This document shows positions 1 through 11,088 of a stretch of 64,000 nt of DNA, in pieces (within the stretch, counting starts at the first letter, position 1; every line of letters starts with the position of its first letter). The notes below the pieces were generated by a model. That model was given only the letters and a program-made list of their open reading frames with translations. It was not told where the DNA came from and searched no databases. The stretch is from NCBI RefSeq assembly GCF_017654505.1, contig NC_054559.1, positions 12,052,792 to 12,116,791 of the forward strand, given 5' to 3'. Origin of the DNA: Polyodon spathula (Eukaryota; Chordata; Actinopteri; Acipenseriformes; Polyodontidae). The position numbers and the translations under genes were made by a program.

Positions 1-1129
1 GAGTGCCTTGAGTGTGCTGCCAACGCTCAGGACCTTACCAAGTTACATCACTCAGCTCAGGAAATACAGTCCAAAATAGAAACAAAACACAAAAACACAA
101 TGGCAATCCAGATCAGTTTCAAGGAGGACAAGACACTGGAGTTTTAAAACCCTTAATATTGACAGAGATTGACTTTTTTGGTATCTTTTCAGAAGTTTGT
201 AAAATCTCAAGTTAATATTTCATGAGATTGCATTTATATTAGCTTGTGTCAGATACAGAGTTGTTTTTATTTTTGCTTAGGTGTCAAGCTGCAAAGATGA
301 TGTGCTGCAATGAATTCCCCCTCGTCTATGGATGAAAGCTCAAGTAACATAAACAAGGGGCAATGATTGCAAAGTATTTTTTTTTCTGTTGTTCATTTTA
401 CAAAAGCAAACAGTACGGCTCTACAGATTGCATCTTGAATTAGGAATTAGGAATATATTACACGCAAATACATTTTTTCAGTGCTTATATGATTTCCACA
501 TTTAGATAATACTTCACATAATATATCCTTAAAAGTCAAAGAAATAATAAAAGTACAGTTGAGGGCTAAAACATTTTTCACCCCATGAAAAATAAATGTG
601 CTATTAATGTTGTTGAGAAGCAATGTTTATTTTAAAGGTGTAAGATTCCGTACATAACAACATTTCCTAGGATTGTTTTGCTGTTGTTTTCCAGATTTTC
701 TTTTTGATTCTGGTCTTTCCATGATGCTCTTAGTTCCTATGTTACTGGTAATAGGACTCTGCGATAGGTTAAGTAGTATTACTGTGCAATATGCTCATTC
801 CTACCATTGGTGCCACGAGAGGACAGAGTCGCAATACAAGGAGCTCCAAGGTGTGTTAGGCAGCATTCGTCCCTGTAGCCACTTATTCAGACACGATCCA
901 AAGATTGGCATCATTGGAAATCACTTTATAAAAATGTAACATTTTTATAAACCAAGTCAGCTGAAAGCATTGGAGAGATAAGACTTTTGAGACACAGTTT
1001 GAGACAAAATACTGGATGTACTGTGGTGCTATTGTCTCAGTCCCTGCTGGAGTGTAGACTCTGCTAGGAGACTAATAGGACCCCACCTGGGCCATACACT
1101 TACACTAAGCCAAAGGAGGATGCAACATC
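1..1129. other. No recognised feature
   Basis: AT-rich single-copy-looking DNA. The open frames are short and show no family motif. Confidence 0.6.
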
Positions 1130-1690
1130 GACAATGGATAATTGCAAAGCATATTACATGGTTTACTTAGATTACCAGAAAGCTTCTGACAAAGTCCCGC
1201 ATAAGCGATTAATTCTCAAACTGAACTCAGTAGGGATTCTAGGAAATGCATGCACATGGATTAGGGAGTAGGTAACATGTAGAAAACAGAACGTACAGGA
1301 GAAACCTCAAAATGGAGCAAGGTAACCAGTGGAGTACCACAGGGATCAGTACTAGGTCCTCTGCTATTCCTAATCTACATTAATGACTTAGATTCTGGCA
1401 ATAAAAATGTGTATTATAAATATCATATGGGAGATACTGAAATTGAAGAAAGAATCTATGAAAAAGACCTAGGAGTTTATGTTGACTCAGAAATGTCTTC
1501 ATCTAGACAATGTGGGGAAGCTATAACAAAAGGCCAACAAGATGCTTGGATATCTAGTGAAAAGTGTTGAATTTAATGTTAAAACTTTACAATGCATTAG
1601 TAAGACCTCATCTAGAATATTGTGTTCAGTTCTGGTCACCTCGCTACAAAAAGGATATTGCTGCTCTAGAAAGAGTGCAGATAGGCGCAA
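1130..1690 (+). mobile_element. LINE reverse-transcriptase remnant (jockey-type)
   Basis: Fragments of a non-LTR reverse transcriptase appear in changing frames: LDYQKASDKVPHKRLILKL (about 1165-1225), [20 protein letters not shown] (about 1330-1392), [14 protein letters not shown] (about 1455-1500), and [20 protein letters not shown] then IAALERVQ (about 1597-1682). [12 protein letters not shown] is the characteristic RT motif 4 region. The catalytic YxDD segment falls in a gap and is absent. The pieces fit the L2/CR1/Rex group of vertebrate LINEs. The copy ends at about 1690, just before a CA/TA microsatellite. Confidence 0.88.
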
Positions 1691-1721
1691 GGGAATGCAT
1701 TGCATGAAAAAAAAATCACGG

Positions 1722-1722
1722 T

Positions 1723-1817
<95 letters not shown>
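1722..1817. repeat. Compound (AC)n(AT)n microsatellite
   Basis: About 13 AC units followed by about 34 AT units. It directly follows the LINE remnant. Confidence 0.97.
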
Positions 1818-1820
<3 letters not shown>

Positions 1821-4017
1821 ATGCACTATTATCACTCTCACTTAATCTGATTAATCAACTCATTAATGGGGTGTTTTGTTTTCACTAAAAATGATTAAAA
1901 TGGCACCCAGCTTTGATAAATAATAAAGGGCTGTGTGGAGATATGCGCGTGGTTAAATCACTGGAGTTTATATTAGATTAGATAGTTTAAAACTTCACCA
2001 GTAGAAAATGAGTCACTCATCTGTTTGCATACAATATACTGCTGCCACTGGGAGACTTCCTGGAGTGTTTTTCCTGTCAAAAAGTTTTTGAATATTCATT
2101 CAAATAAATAAGCAAGTTGATTGAGATATGAAGAATGCAAAGAAAGCATCTTTAGGTGTCCAGATTGATTCATGGCTGCTGGTGACACTTTCCAATGAAA
2201 ATACAATAAGACCTGAATTAGCATATGCTGTGTGAGTGTTATTATTACAGTCACCCATAAGGAAAAAGACTATGAAAAGGGTATGATTTTGGTTCAGGGC
2301 TGGTGTCTCACTTGATTATATTTCTTGCCTTTTTAAGCAGAAACTTTTAACCCTTCCATTACAGATATTGTGCCTCATGCAGGAAGAATATGTGTGAATC
2401 AGTGGATAGTGGATAATGCCAGTTGGAATGAACTCTCTGCAGGAGCTGTTTGATTGAACAGTGGAACAGTAAAATAATGCATGCACTGTAATTGTTTAAT
2501 TGAGTCGTTTAACATTAATCTCTGAACATAGTCGCTGCAAGCATCAAAACGCTTTGTGATGGTGGTCCACTATGACAGGCGTTATATAAAATAAATATTG
2601 ATGGATTGATTAAGGACAGCAATGTTCCATTACAGCCATATGTTACAGAGTGATAAATTGTACATCCCTACATCTAAAACTAAAATTGATGCCCCTTTCT
2701 AGCAGTTCCTTACATCGTAATAAAATTCTACTTTTTAATAATGTATAATTTTGGCTTGAATCGTTGCCAGTGAACTCTGTAGAAAACATTGCCAAGGCCA
2801 GACTGTGATAAAGAGTTTCAAGGATAGCAAAGGAGTGTTTACCTGCTTGTGCAGTCAGGTCTGGGGCCTCCTTGTCCAGCTAGTAACAGCTGGCTGCCAG
2901 GACCAGGACGAGTCCTCGCAGCTCTATTGAAGTGACACACCCTTAACACTACTTTGAAACCCTAAGCTGATCCCCTGTGGATGCAGCAATCAATTTGCTA
3001 ATATTGACTTTCCATATTTTTGGCTGAGCTGTTTCTGACAAGCATCACACGGCCTGTACAACTGAAATTCAGCCTTTCAAGTTAAAAAAACATGCTCCTG
3101 ATATTACAACGTTTGATGCCTCGTTTATGGTCATTTTTCTGTTGTGTCTTCATCACTGCTAGTTTTTTTTTCCATGTTTATAGAAGCCAAGGAGAGAAGC
3201 AATCTGTTTCTGCCTGTTGTAGGGATAAAGGATGGTATAAGAAGTAATAATAAAGATGGTAAAACTAACAGAGCACTATTCATTAGTCATTAGGTGGAAA
3301 CTTTTACGTTAGAGATTTAATATCAGCGGTAACACCTCTATTTAACACCCCTGTTTACCCCTATTTGCTCCAGCTTGCCAGGGTAAAAATGCTGTCTGCA
3401 ACCTAATCACATTGCTGTGTTTAACTCCCCTCACCTTAGTGCTATTGGTCAACGCTGCAATGATACTGTTCCAGTTTTAGCTACAAAAAATATAATAACT
3501 GATTTTCCTCCTTCCTTTCACTTTCTTTCTGTTCTGTAAATCATGAATCATAAAGCAATTATTGGCTCTTTGAAATAAAAAAATAATGTGTTTAAAGATA
3601 AACTCAAAATCGCATCACGTCCACACTGGGAAGAAAAACAGCACCATGTCTGCCTGTCTATCTATCTTTTATTTTACTAAGAATGGTTGCTGTTGCAATT
3701 TGTTTTAGCTGCAGAGGACAAAAAATGAGATTACCTGCCAATCTGCTGCTGACAGAGTGTTACACCATTCTGGGCAGCCAGTGTGGCTCTGTTTTGACGT
3801 GAAGAGTCTGCAAGATGATAAAATGGTTTTGATAGGATGTGTCATTTCTCATTGATTATGCCCCCAAGTCCATCATGGAAGCTGGCGAGACATGTGCTTC
3901 ATTATGAGTATCAGTAGATTCTGGAGCATATAAAACTAGAAGTCAAATATGGTAGCATGGCAAGCTACAAAGGCTGCAATGCAAATCTACCATGGTACTG
4001 TTTTATCAGGGCGAGAA
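1818..4017. other. Mostly unrecognised intergenic DNA
   Basis: Apart from the retroposon tail at 2549-2612 nothing is recognised. Confidence 0.6.
2549..2612 (+). mobile_element. SINE/LINE 3' tail fragment
   Basis: CGCTTTGTGATGGTGGTCCA, then CTATGACAGGCGTTATATAA, then an AT-rich end. This is the same tail as in the SINE at 29.6 kb, without a recognisable head upstream, so it is a 5'-truncated copy. Confidence 0.65.

Positions 4018-4102
<85 letters not shown>
4018..4102. repeat. (GA)n microsatellite
   Basis: About 41 uninterrupted GA units. Confidence 0.97.
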
Positions 4103-4104
<2 letters not shown>

Positions 4105-4533
4105 AAATCTAAATCTCATTACAATACGATCCATAAATACATCCACAAAAGCAACGGGTGCCACAAATTAGACTTGTAAGTACTTAAGCACAAAGGCAAA
4201 ACGTTAATTAAAAGACTTGTGGTAAATAACAGTGAATAAATCTTTTTAACATAATGCAAAGTTAACATGAATGAAATGAAGGTGGATTCAATAAATGGAA
4301 TTTTCTCTGCAGGAGATTTGTAATTTAAATCTGAGCTCTGATTGCTGTATTGTAGAGAGACAAGAAGATTGTGAGCTGGCTTGGCACACAAATTGTTTAC
4401 AGCACTGCCTATCTTTAGACAATTTAAACTGCATGGCATGACTTGAAATAAGGGAAAATAAAAATAATTAACAAAAATCAAATCAAATAACCCTTCAGAT
4501 GGAAAACAAGATGATGTTGCCAAAGTATAGATA

Positions 4534-4537
<4 letters not shown>

Positions 4538-4605
<68 letters not shown>
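4538..4605. repeat. (AT)n microsatellite at the Tc1 A left end
   Basis: About 33 AT units ending exactly where the Tc1-like element A begins. Confidence 0.97.
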
Positions 4606-4606
<1 letters not shown>

Positions 4607-6015
4607 TGAGCATCAAAAGAAACATATCACTTATGTTTGAGCATCAAAAGAAAAGTATCACTCATATTTGGATAAAATGCACTAGATGTGATCGAAAAAT
4701 TACAAATTCTATCTTAGAGCAGGTGTAATGACGTTTTATTGTGCTGACCAACAATTGAGATTTTACTGTCTGAAGTTATGGGGGGCTGGCGTGGGGGAGT
4801 ATTGTGAAAGTCACAGGCTAGTAGTGTGTGTGGCCACCGTTGGAAACAATACAAGCAGTGTATCTGCAACGCATGCTTTGCACCAGGTTTCGGATGTTGT
4901 CTTGTGGAATCCTGGCCCATTCCTCTTGTAGTGCCTGGATAAGCATCTGCCTGTTCAGTGGTCTCCGAGCCCTAGAAGCCACACGTCGCCCAAATTCATC
5001 CCACAAATGTTCAATTGGGTTCAGGTCTGGGGAATAAGGCATCCATGGCATGACTCATCTTCGCATTCTGCAAGAAAGCTGTCGTGAAACGAGCAACATG
5101 ATTACATGCGTTGTCTTGCTGGAATTGTCACATTAGGATGGGCTTGCAAGAAGGGCACCAAGTGAGGCCGTACAACTTGGTCAACATATTGCTGTGCAGT
5201 CATGTTGCCATCAATCACTACCAGAGGAGTTCTAGAGCGACTAGACACTCCTGCTCCGATCATCACACTTGGTCCTCCCCACCGATTTGTCTCTCGTACA
5301 CAACAATTAGCCTTCACCGTGTTCACCATGTCTACGCCATACCCGCTGACGTCCATCAGGGCAGTCAATGCAGAATCTCGATTCGTCACTGAAGAGGACC
5401 TGGCTCCATTGAAGGTGAGGTGTTGGCTCCACATCATCCTGTTGCTAGAGTGCACATTGCTGAACATCAGACCCCTGTATGGTCATGTGGCCTGTAGATG
5501 ATGACTGTATAACCCCCTTTTTACAGTTGAACTGCTGCCGCGTGGACTGTTATGACCTGCAGTATCAGATGCTGTTCTACTAGCAGTGTGAAAATGACCA
5601 AGAAGATGCTGCATAATGATCTGTCAATCTTGGGCAGGTGTTGTGACTCTTGGTTTCCAAGTTTGTGGCCTGTCATTGACAGAGTGTGTCTGGTTATACT
5701 GTCTCGCAAGGCTTGAATTTGCTCGCTGTGAGCACCCATGACAGCGAGCCACAGTACACTGCCCTAGTTCAGCCTCCAACATGCCGATTGCACGAAGGCG
5801 CTGCTCTCTTGACAGATGAAGCATTGGTGTTTTTCTGTGATTTTCTATATTGTTTTTATTCAAGCTTGCAATTCAACAGCTGAAATCACTCCGATCAACA
5901 TCCAATCAACTGTCTCACTAATTAGATGATTAAGTGCATATGCTTCAATCATAGTCACTCAAGCGTGTCATGGTCAAGGATGAATGATCGAGTGAATAAA
6001 AAGAAACAATGTCCA
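4606..6015 (-). mobile_element. Decayed Tc1-like transposon A
   Basis: Transposase remnants on the minus strand define this element. The left end follows directly on a TA microsatellite with CTGAGCATCAAAAGAAAC, and a near copy of that motif recurs about 30 bp further in, suggesting a duplicated subterminal motif. I could not pair it cleanly with the right end; a weak match (GAGTGAATAAAAAGAAAC) near 5990-6006 is the basis for the boundary, which may be wrong by about 100 bp. Family placement rests on the transposase. Confidence 0.75.
4818..5837 (-). pseudogene. Tc1 transposase remnant (element A)
   Basis: Degenerate Tc1-type transposase read in several frames. The N-terminus (about 5640-5830) contains LSREQRLRAIGMLEAELGQ, a helix-turn-helix start, then NDRPQTWKPRVTTPAQD. 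The middle (5102-5467) contains WGGPSVMIGAG and TPLVVIDGNMTAQQYVDQVV. QQDNA with the second catalytic Asp follows in a different frame near 5100. The C-terminal open piece (4818-5051) includes [20 protein letters not shown], carrying the last acidic residue. Several frame changes and stops make it a pseudogene. It resembles the element at 8.8-10.0 kb, including a similar C-terminus (NGGHTHY against QGGHTRY). Confidence 0.9.
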
Positions 6016-6089
6016 TCATTTATATACCTTATTATTTTCCGAAAATAAATATGTCATAATAGTGATAAGTTATAGCTTCCCTTGTTATC

Positions 6090-6371
6090 TCAAGCCATTG
6101 AAGCTATAACAGCTTGGATTCTTCTTGGTGTAACAGGGCGGAGGCTAGGTATGATCAGGAGACCCTGCACACCATAATGCAAGCGTCTTAAACACAACGC
6201 AAAAGAGCTAGTCTCATCTGCATTCATGGTTTTAACGCTTATAACCTCATCTCGTCTCACTGACAGGGGACAGAACACATAGCTGCAGTGCATCACACAA
6301 CACTGCCCGTTATATAGGCACAGAGACTTTATCGTACTGACTGGGACTGAGTACACACCTGGACATTTCAA
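6090..6371 (-). other. Unidentified frame downstream of a TATA-like box
   Basis: An open frame on the minus strand containing ATG at 6227-6225 (MNADETSSFALCLRRLHYGV and on to RPVTPRRIQAVIASMA). About 85 bases upstream is a good TATA-like sequence, CCTATATAACGG (6308-6319). The downstream half looks protein-like but I cannot name it. It may be the start of a transposon gene lying next to Tc1 element A. There are no inverted ends or neighbouring transposase motifs to classify it. Confidence 0.25.
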
Positions 6372-6630
6372 TCAAAAAACCCCAGATGGGGTTCCTATGA
6401 AGTTCTGAAAACAGTATATATACTTTGATATGCTTTGAGATATGGCTTCATGCACAATCCACTTGTGCCTTCATTAAACTTGAAAAACAATGCACTGCCT
6501 TTGAATATCATTGTTATTCCATATATTTATTGTTCTCATAAGTGTGTCTGAATTGTCTGCTAAGTATTTTCAGATAACTCTCCTTTGTTCTTTTAACTCA
6601 TCCTAGCAAGATAAAAAAAAAGTGACATAT

Positions 6631-6856
6631 ATTATTTAGCAGATGGCCTTTATCTAAGGCAACTTATAGAGACTAGGGTGCGTGAACTCCGCATCAGCTG
6701 CAGAGTCACTAACAACAACGTCTCACCCGAAAGACAGAGCACAAAGTGACTTGTTCAGAGTCAGACAGTGAGTCAGCGAACGAGTTGAGATTTGAATGGG
6801 GGTCCCCCTGGTTACAATCCCTTTTCTTTAACCAGAGGACCACGCAACCTCCTTAA
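6631..6856 (-). mobile_element. tRNA-derived SINE (copy 1)
   Basis: Read on the minus strand, a tRNA-like head (GTGGTCCTCTGGTTAAAG, then a B-box-like CATTCAAATCTC) is followed by a body with CTGACTCACTGTCTGACTCT, AACAAGTCACTTTGTGCTC and TAGTGACTCTGCA. It ends in the widespread fish tail TAAAGGCCATCTGCTAAATA. Head and body match the SINE at 29.6 kb; the tail does not. Confidence 0.8.
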
Positions 6857-6859
6857 CCA

Positions 6860-8726
6860 GCTCCTGTGTCCCATTAAAAAAGTCTGGCACAACAAATCAC
6901 TTATTTGTCTTCACAGTTTGCAGTGGAGTTCAATCTGGTTTCGAAGAAAATGTTGCTGCGGGGCTTGGAATCATCTGTTCACTTTGGCTAGATCCTCTTT
7001 CCCCTAAAGTGTGTGGAATTGAAATTGTTGGCAGGCCGGGGAATGTCACCCTTCTGTTCTCTCCTGAGACACCGTTGCCTTTCTGCCAAAAACATTTCAA
7101 TCGCATATTGTTGCCCTTTACCGAGGTCATTATATTTCTTTTCTTTTTCTTTTGTTTATTGCAATTATAGAGCTTCACATTAATTTCCCATGCAGTCTTC
7201 ATTTATCTAAATACAGTCAGTTATATCTGAGAGCCTCTTTAAGCTCTGGGTACCTGCTCTGTTCTTAGCTCAGCCCCTCTCTCTTCTAATATCTCTGCAA
7301 CCTTGTTTCTATCCATCAGCTTAAACTGGAAATAACTTAACTTCCAGAGCAAGTGATATTTGCTCAAATATACAGTACTTTTGCGTAAATGCTGACTAGT
7401 ACTTAGATACGCTGTTTGTTGTTATGAATTAAAAAACATAATTGTGCAGTAGCAATTATTAGGTACTGAGAGCAAGAAGCTAGAGACTTTGGATGAAAAC
7501 CTGAATTTCAGTCATGTGACAGGAGTCATTTGATACAAGAGGCCCTGGGTTCTGGTGCAACCCAAATTCCCTTGTATCTTTTCCCTTGTCTCTTTTTCTT
7601 TAAGGTAGAGTTTAAAAAGATGATGTAATGATCCCGTAGACAGGACTATGTCACTTTAAGAGGTTGGTCTCTTACCCAGAATGCCAGACAAAGATAATGA
7701 CAATAGCTGTTGACACTAGGTGTCAGAAGTATGATCTCATATGGGTACAGGCCCAAACATAAACAAAAAAAATCAAAGAATGTCATTGGAGCTGAGTCAG
7801 AAGTTGATTGAGTTAACCATCAATAAATCGTTCCTGAGGAGCTTACATTTGGGATAAATATATTTATATTTTATTTTGGTTATACAACATAAGTGGTGAT
7901 GATTCAATTAACTATTAATGAACCAACATATTTCCTTTTGAATTCCTCTGAAGTAAGCATCAATCCAGGATACAGTCAATACTTACTCATAACGAAATTT
8001 GATTTGTTTTTTAAAGGTGCTCATTCATGGTTAATCAATGTTGAATTGTTTACTTCCCTTAACATGTAATAGTAATATGTATGCTTGTTCTTATATAATT
8101 GCTTTTGAATCACAGACAGTTCTACTAAATGTGGAAGCAAGGGGAAATGATAACTTATAGTTCAGAACTGCTCCCAAATTCATATTTGGCCTGACTTCCC
8201 AATTATAGTTTTGGAGCCCTTCCAAACAGCTGTTGTAGGGAATGAAGAAAATATCTGTATTTTATAATCCTCCTTAATAAACCTGTTCCTGTCTGTGCAC
8301 CTGTCTAGCATACTGTAGGTTAATGATTCTGCCTGTCACTCCCATCTGTCATTCCCTTTTTAAGAGCAGGCAATGCATGTCTTCCTTTATTGGGAATCAT
8401 ATATCTATAATGCTCAATTTTTGTTCAAAAGAACGTCACATTAGTTGCAGTCCTGTTGTTGTTGCCCCCCCCAGGTACATAAGCTGCAGTCACCTGATTC
8501 CACGCAGGAACTTGTGTTCCAGACACTCAAGGATAAGAATGATTGACTGCTGCAGCTATTAAGGGAAGGTAGGACAGACAACCTAATTGGGTAATTAATC
8601 ATGTCACAGTGCAAATGATATAGAAACTGTGATACCCTAAGGGAAAAATCAAATAAAACATGTTATAACCAGCCACAGAGTTATGCTCCTGGACTCAAAA
8701 TATATTAAGTAATCTGGTCCTCCTAT

Positions 8727-8728
<2 letters not shown>
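6860..8728. other. No recognised feature
   Basis: AT-rich DNA. A segment at about 7625-7700 (ATGTCACTTTAAGAGG, ACCCAGAATGCC) has the wording of retroviral-type LTR DNA, but no ends are visible. Confidence 0.5.

Positions 8729-8804
<76 letters not shown>
8729..8804. repeat. (TA)n microsatellite at the Tc1 B left end
   Basis: About 38 TA units ending at the first base of the Tc1-like element B. Confidence 0.97.
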
Positions 8805-8810
<6 letters not shown>

Positions 8811-9983
8811 ATGAAAACGCAACAGTTTAAGTTTTACATCAATAGCTCATTGGGCACATACATAATGTTATTTCTGTTTTAAATAGTGAGCAGATAGGTT
8901 TGTTGATTGTTTGAGTGGTATGTTCCTTGGGATAACAAAATACTGAGCTAAAGTCATGTGATTTCATAACAATTTTAATCATGTGATTTCATGAATTTAA
9001 ATTAACACAAGACCAGCAAACGATACGAACATGCCCCGCTTGAGTAATGAAGATCGCCTGGTTGCTATCGGCATGATTGAAGGCGGCCTGTCTGTGAGAG
9101 AAGTTCTGCTTCAATAATCAGCAGACTAGTCCAGAGAAACCAGGGAACTGGCTCTGTGAGGGACAGGCCATGTCCTGGAAAGCAGAGGGTCACCACACCG
9201 GCCCAGGACCGTCACATCTGACTGATCCATCTGTGTAATGGTTTTCAGACTGCAGTGGCTACAGCACAAGAAATTCCAGGAAGAAATACCTTGCATATCA
9301 GCAGAATGACTATAGCTCGCCATCTGCATGAAAATGATTTGCATGCTTGGAGGCCATTCAGGGGTAACATGTTGACAACTGAGAGACAAAATTGTTGTCT
9401 TTTGTGGGCCAGAGAATATCTGAGGTATGGCAGCGAGAGTGGTGGAGTGTTTTATACACATTGAATGTCGTTTTGCCCTTGACAGACCAGACGGAAGACA
9501 ACGTCTGTGAGACGTTGTTCAAGTCAACCGGTGGGGCGGTGGAAGTGTGAGGGGAGGAATCTCCTTTAACACAAGAACACCTTTGGTGCAGATTGAGGAC
9601 AACCTTACTGCTCAGCCATACATTGACAAAGTCCTTGAGGCAACAGTTTTTCCATTCCGGAATCCGGAAGCCGATCCGGAAGTGTCGTTTTTCCAGCAGG
9701 ACAATGCAAGACCACACAGCGCTAGGATTACTATTGCACAACTTCAAGAAAACTATGTCGAGGTCTTGCTGTGGCCAGCAATAGAACATCTGCTATCCAC
9801 AGGAGACAACCGCGACCAGCCAACCTTCACCAGCTGGCTGCAGCTGCACAGGAAGAGTAGCGGAACATCCCACAGCAGTCTATCCAGAGGCTGGTCAGGT
9901 CTATGCATCAACACTGCCAGGATTGTATTAATGCTCAGGGAGGTCATACCCGATACTAACTTTGTAATGTTTTCATTTTGACA
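8805..9983 (+). mobile_element. Decayed Tc1-like transposon B
   Basis: Transposase remnants run from 9030 to about 9960. The left end begins TGCACAATGAAAACGCAACA directly after a long TA repeat. A partial inverted match lies just after the transposase stop (TAATGTTTTCATTTTGACA, 9965-9983). The right end is not followed by TA, so the right boundary is approximate. It is related to, but diverged from, element A. Confidence 0.75.
9030..9960 (+). pseudogene. Tc1 transposase remnant (element B)
   Basis: The reading starts MPRLSNEDRLVAIGMIEGGL (9030) and hits a stop after 28 codons. Homology then resumes in other frames. The second HTH and linker are at 9255-9420 (TIARHLHENDLHAWRPFRG), and the long open piece at 9547-9780 has RTPLVQIEDNLTAQPYIDKV and FQQDNARPHSARI with the second catalytic Asp. 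At the first catalytic position (about 9450) the frame reads VFYTH followed by a stop where family members have a TDES motif, so the Asp looks lost. The last acidic motif survives only as a shortened WPA-IEHL. The C-terminus is recognisable in another frame as IQRLVRSMHQHCQDCINAQ, with a stop near 9960. It is dead. Confidence 0.9.
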
Positions 9984-10528
9984 GTGTGCCACGTTTCATA
10001 CTGAAAACTTATCATGATTCTTTGAGCTGTATTTTTGCTCGCAGTTTCTGTGATTTTGTTTGATATCTATGTTTAAAATATTTGATTATCTCTATTAGAC
10101 CTGAGTGTTGTTTAGTATATATGATTAGTATATGTGTAACACACTTGATGGGCCGGGCAAGCTTATGTTACATATATAGTTGATTGAATGAACTTGAATG
10201 GCAATGTATGCTGTGAGTTTCTTCCCAATGCTTAAAACTAAGACATAAAGCACTATACCACTGTTGTCCAATTATCCAGCTATAATTCCTGAAACAGATA
10301 ACAATAATATTTGTTTTACAGACAGTCTTCCTCTCAGTCACTCAGCTACACTGCACTATCATGTCTAATGTATTAGCCTAGCCTCCAGTGTACTTGCTGT
10401 TGCTCCCTAATGGCTGGAGGCCGCCATAACTGCCTTACATAGACTTTCAGGGTACTTTCCTCCCCAGGACTACTCACTATAATAGCCCAAGCAAAAATAC
10501 TTTTGGGGGTGCCTGTTTTAAGGTCCCT

Positions 10529-10635
<107 letters not shown>

Positions 10636-10639
10636 GTGG

Positions 10640-10910
10640 CAGACTAGGGGGTTGAAAAGGAAAATATGTAGTCCTCCAGAATGCTACGAGAGGGAGCCAA
10701 GGTGAAACTCACCTGGCTCTAATAATTAATGAGTATCACCTGCCTGTGATTAAGCAGATAGGTATAAAGCAGGTCATGTTTGTTCTGGGCAGTCTGTAGT
10801 TGGCGTGAAGGCAATAGGCTGTCAGTAGAATAGATACTGTGTGAAACCTTTGTGTGTAACTTGTGTGTAAAAGCATTTAGGTTTTTGACTGGTAAACAGC
10901 TTAGCTATCC
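10640..10910 (+). other. LTR-like or promoter-like segment, unconfirmed
   Basis: Contains GGTATAAAGCAGG (10760-10772) after a moderately GC-rich stretch and before GT-rich leader sequence (CTTTGTGTGTAACTTGTGTG), a composition seen in retroelement LTRs. No TG...CA ends or duplicate copy were found. Confidence 0.2.
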
Positions 10911-11001
10911 AGTTGGTTAGTTTAAGGACAGAGCAAAAAAAGTGCTTTAAACTTCAATTTCTGAATATGGGTCTGCTTAAAAAGGGCTATCGAACCTTTA
11001 A

Positions 11002-11004
<3 letters not shown>

Positions 11005-11085
<81 letters not shown>
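11005..11085. repeat. (TA)n microsatellite
   Basis: About 40 TA units. Confidence 0.97.

Positions 11086-11088
<3 letters not shown>

Noticed and set aside
9358..9789. 143-codon minus-strand frame
   Set aside because: Antisense shadow of the Tc1 transposase of element B.
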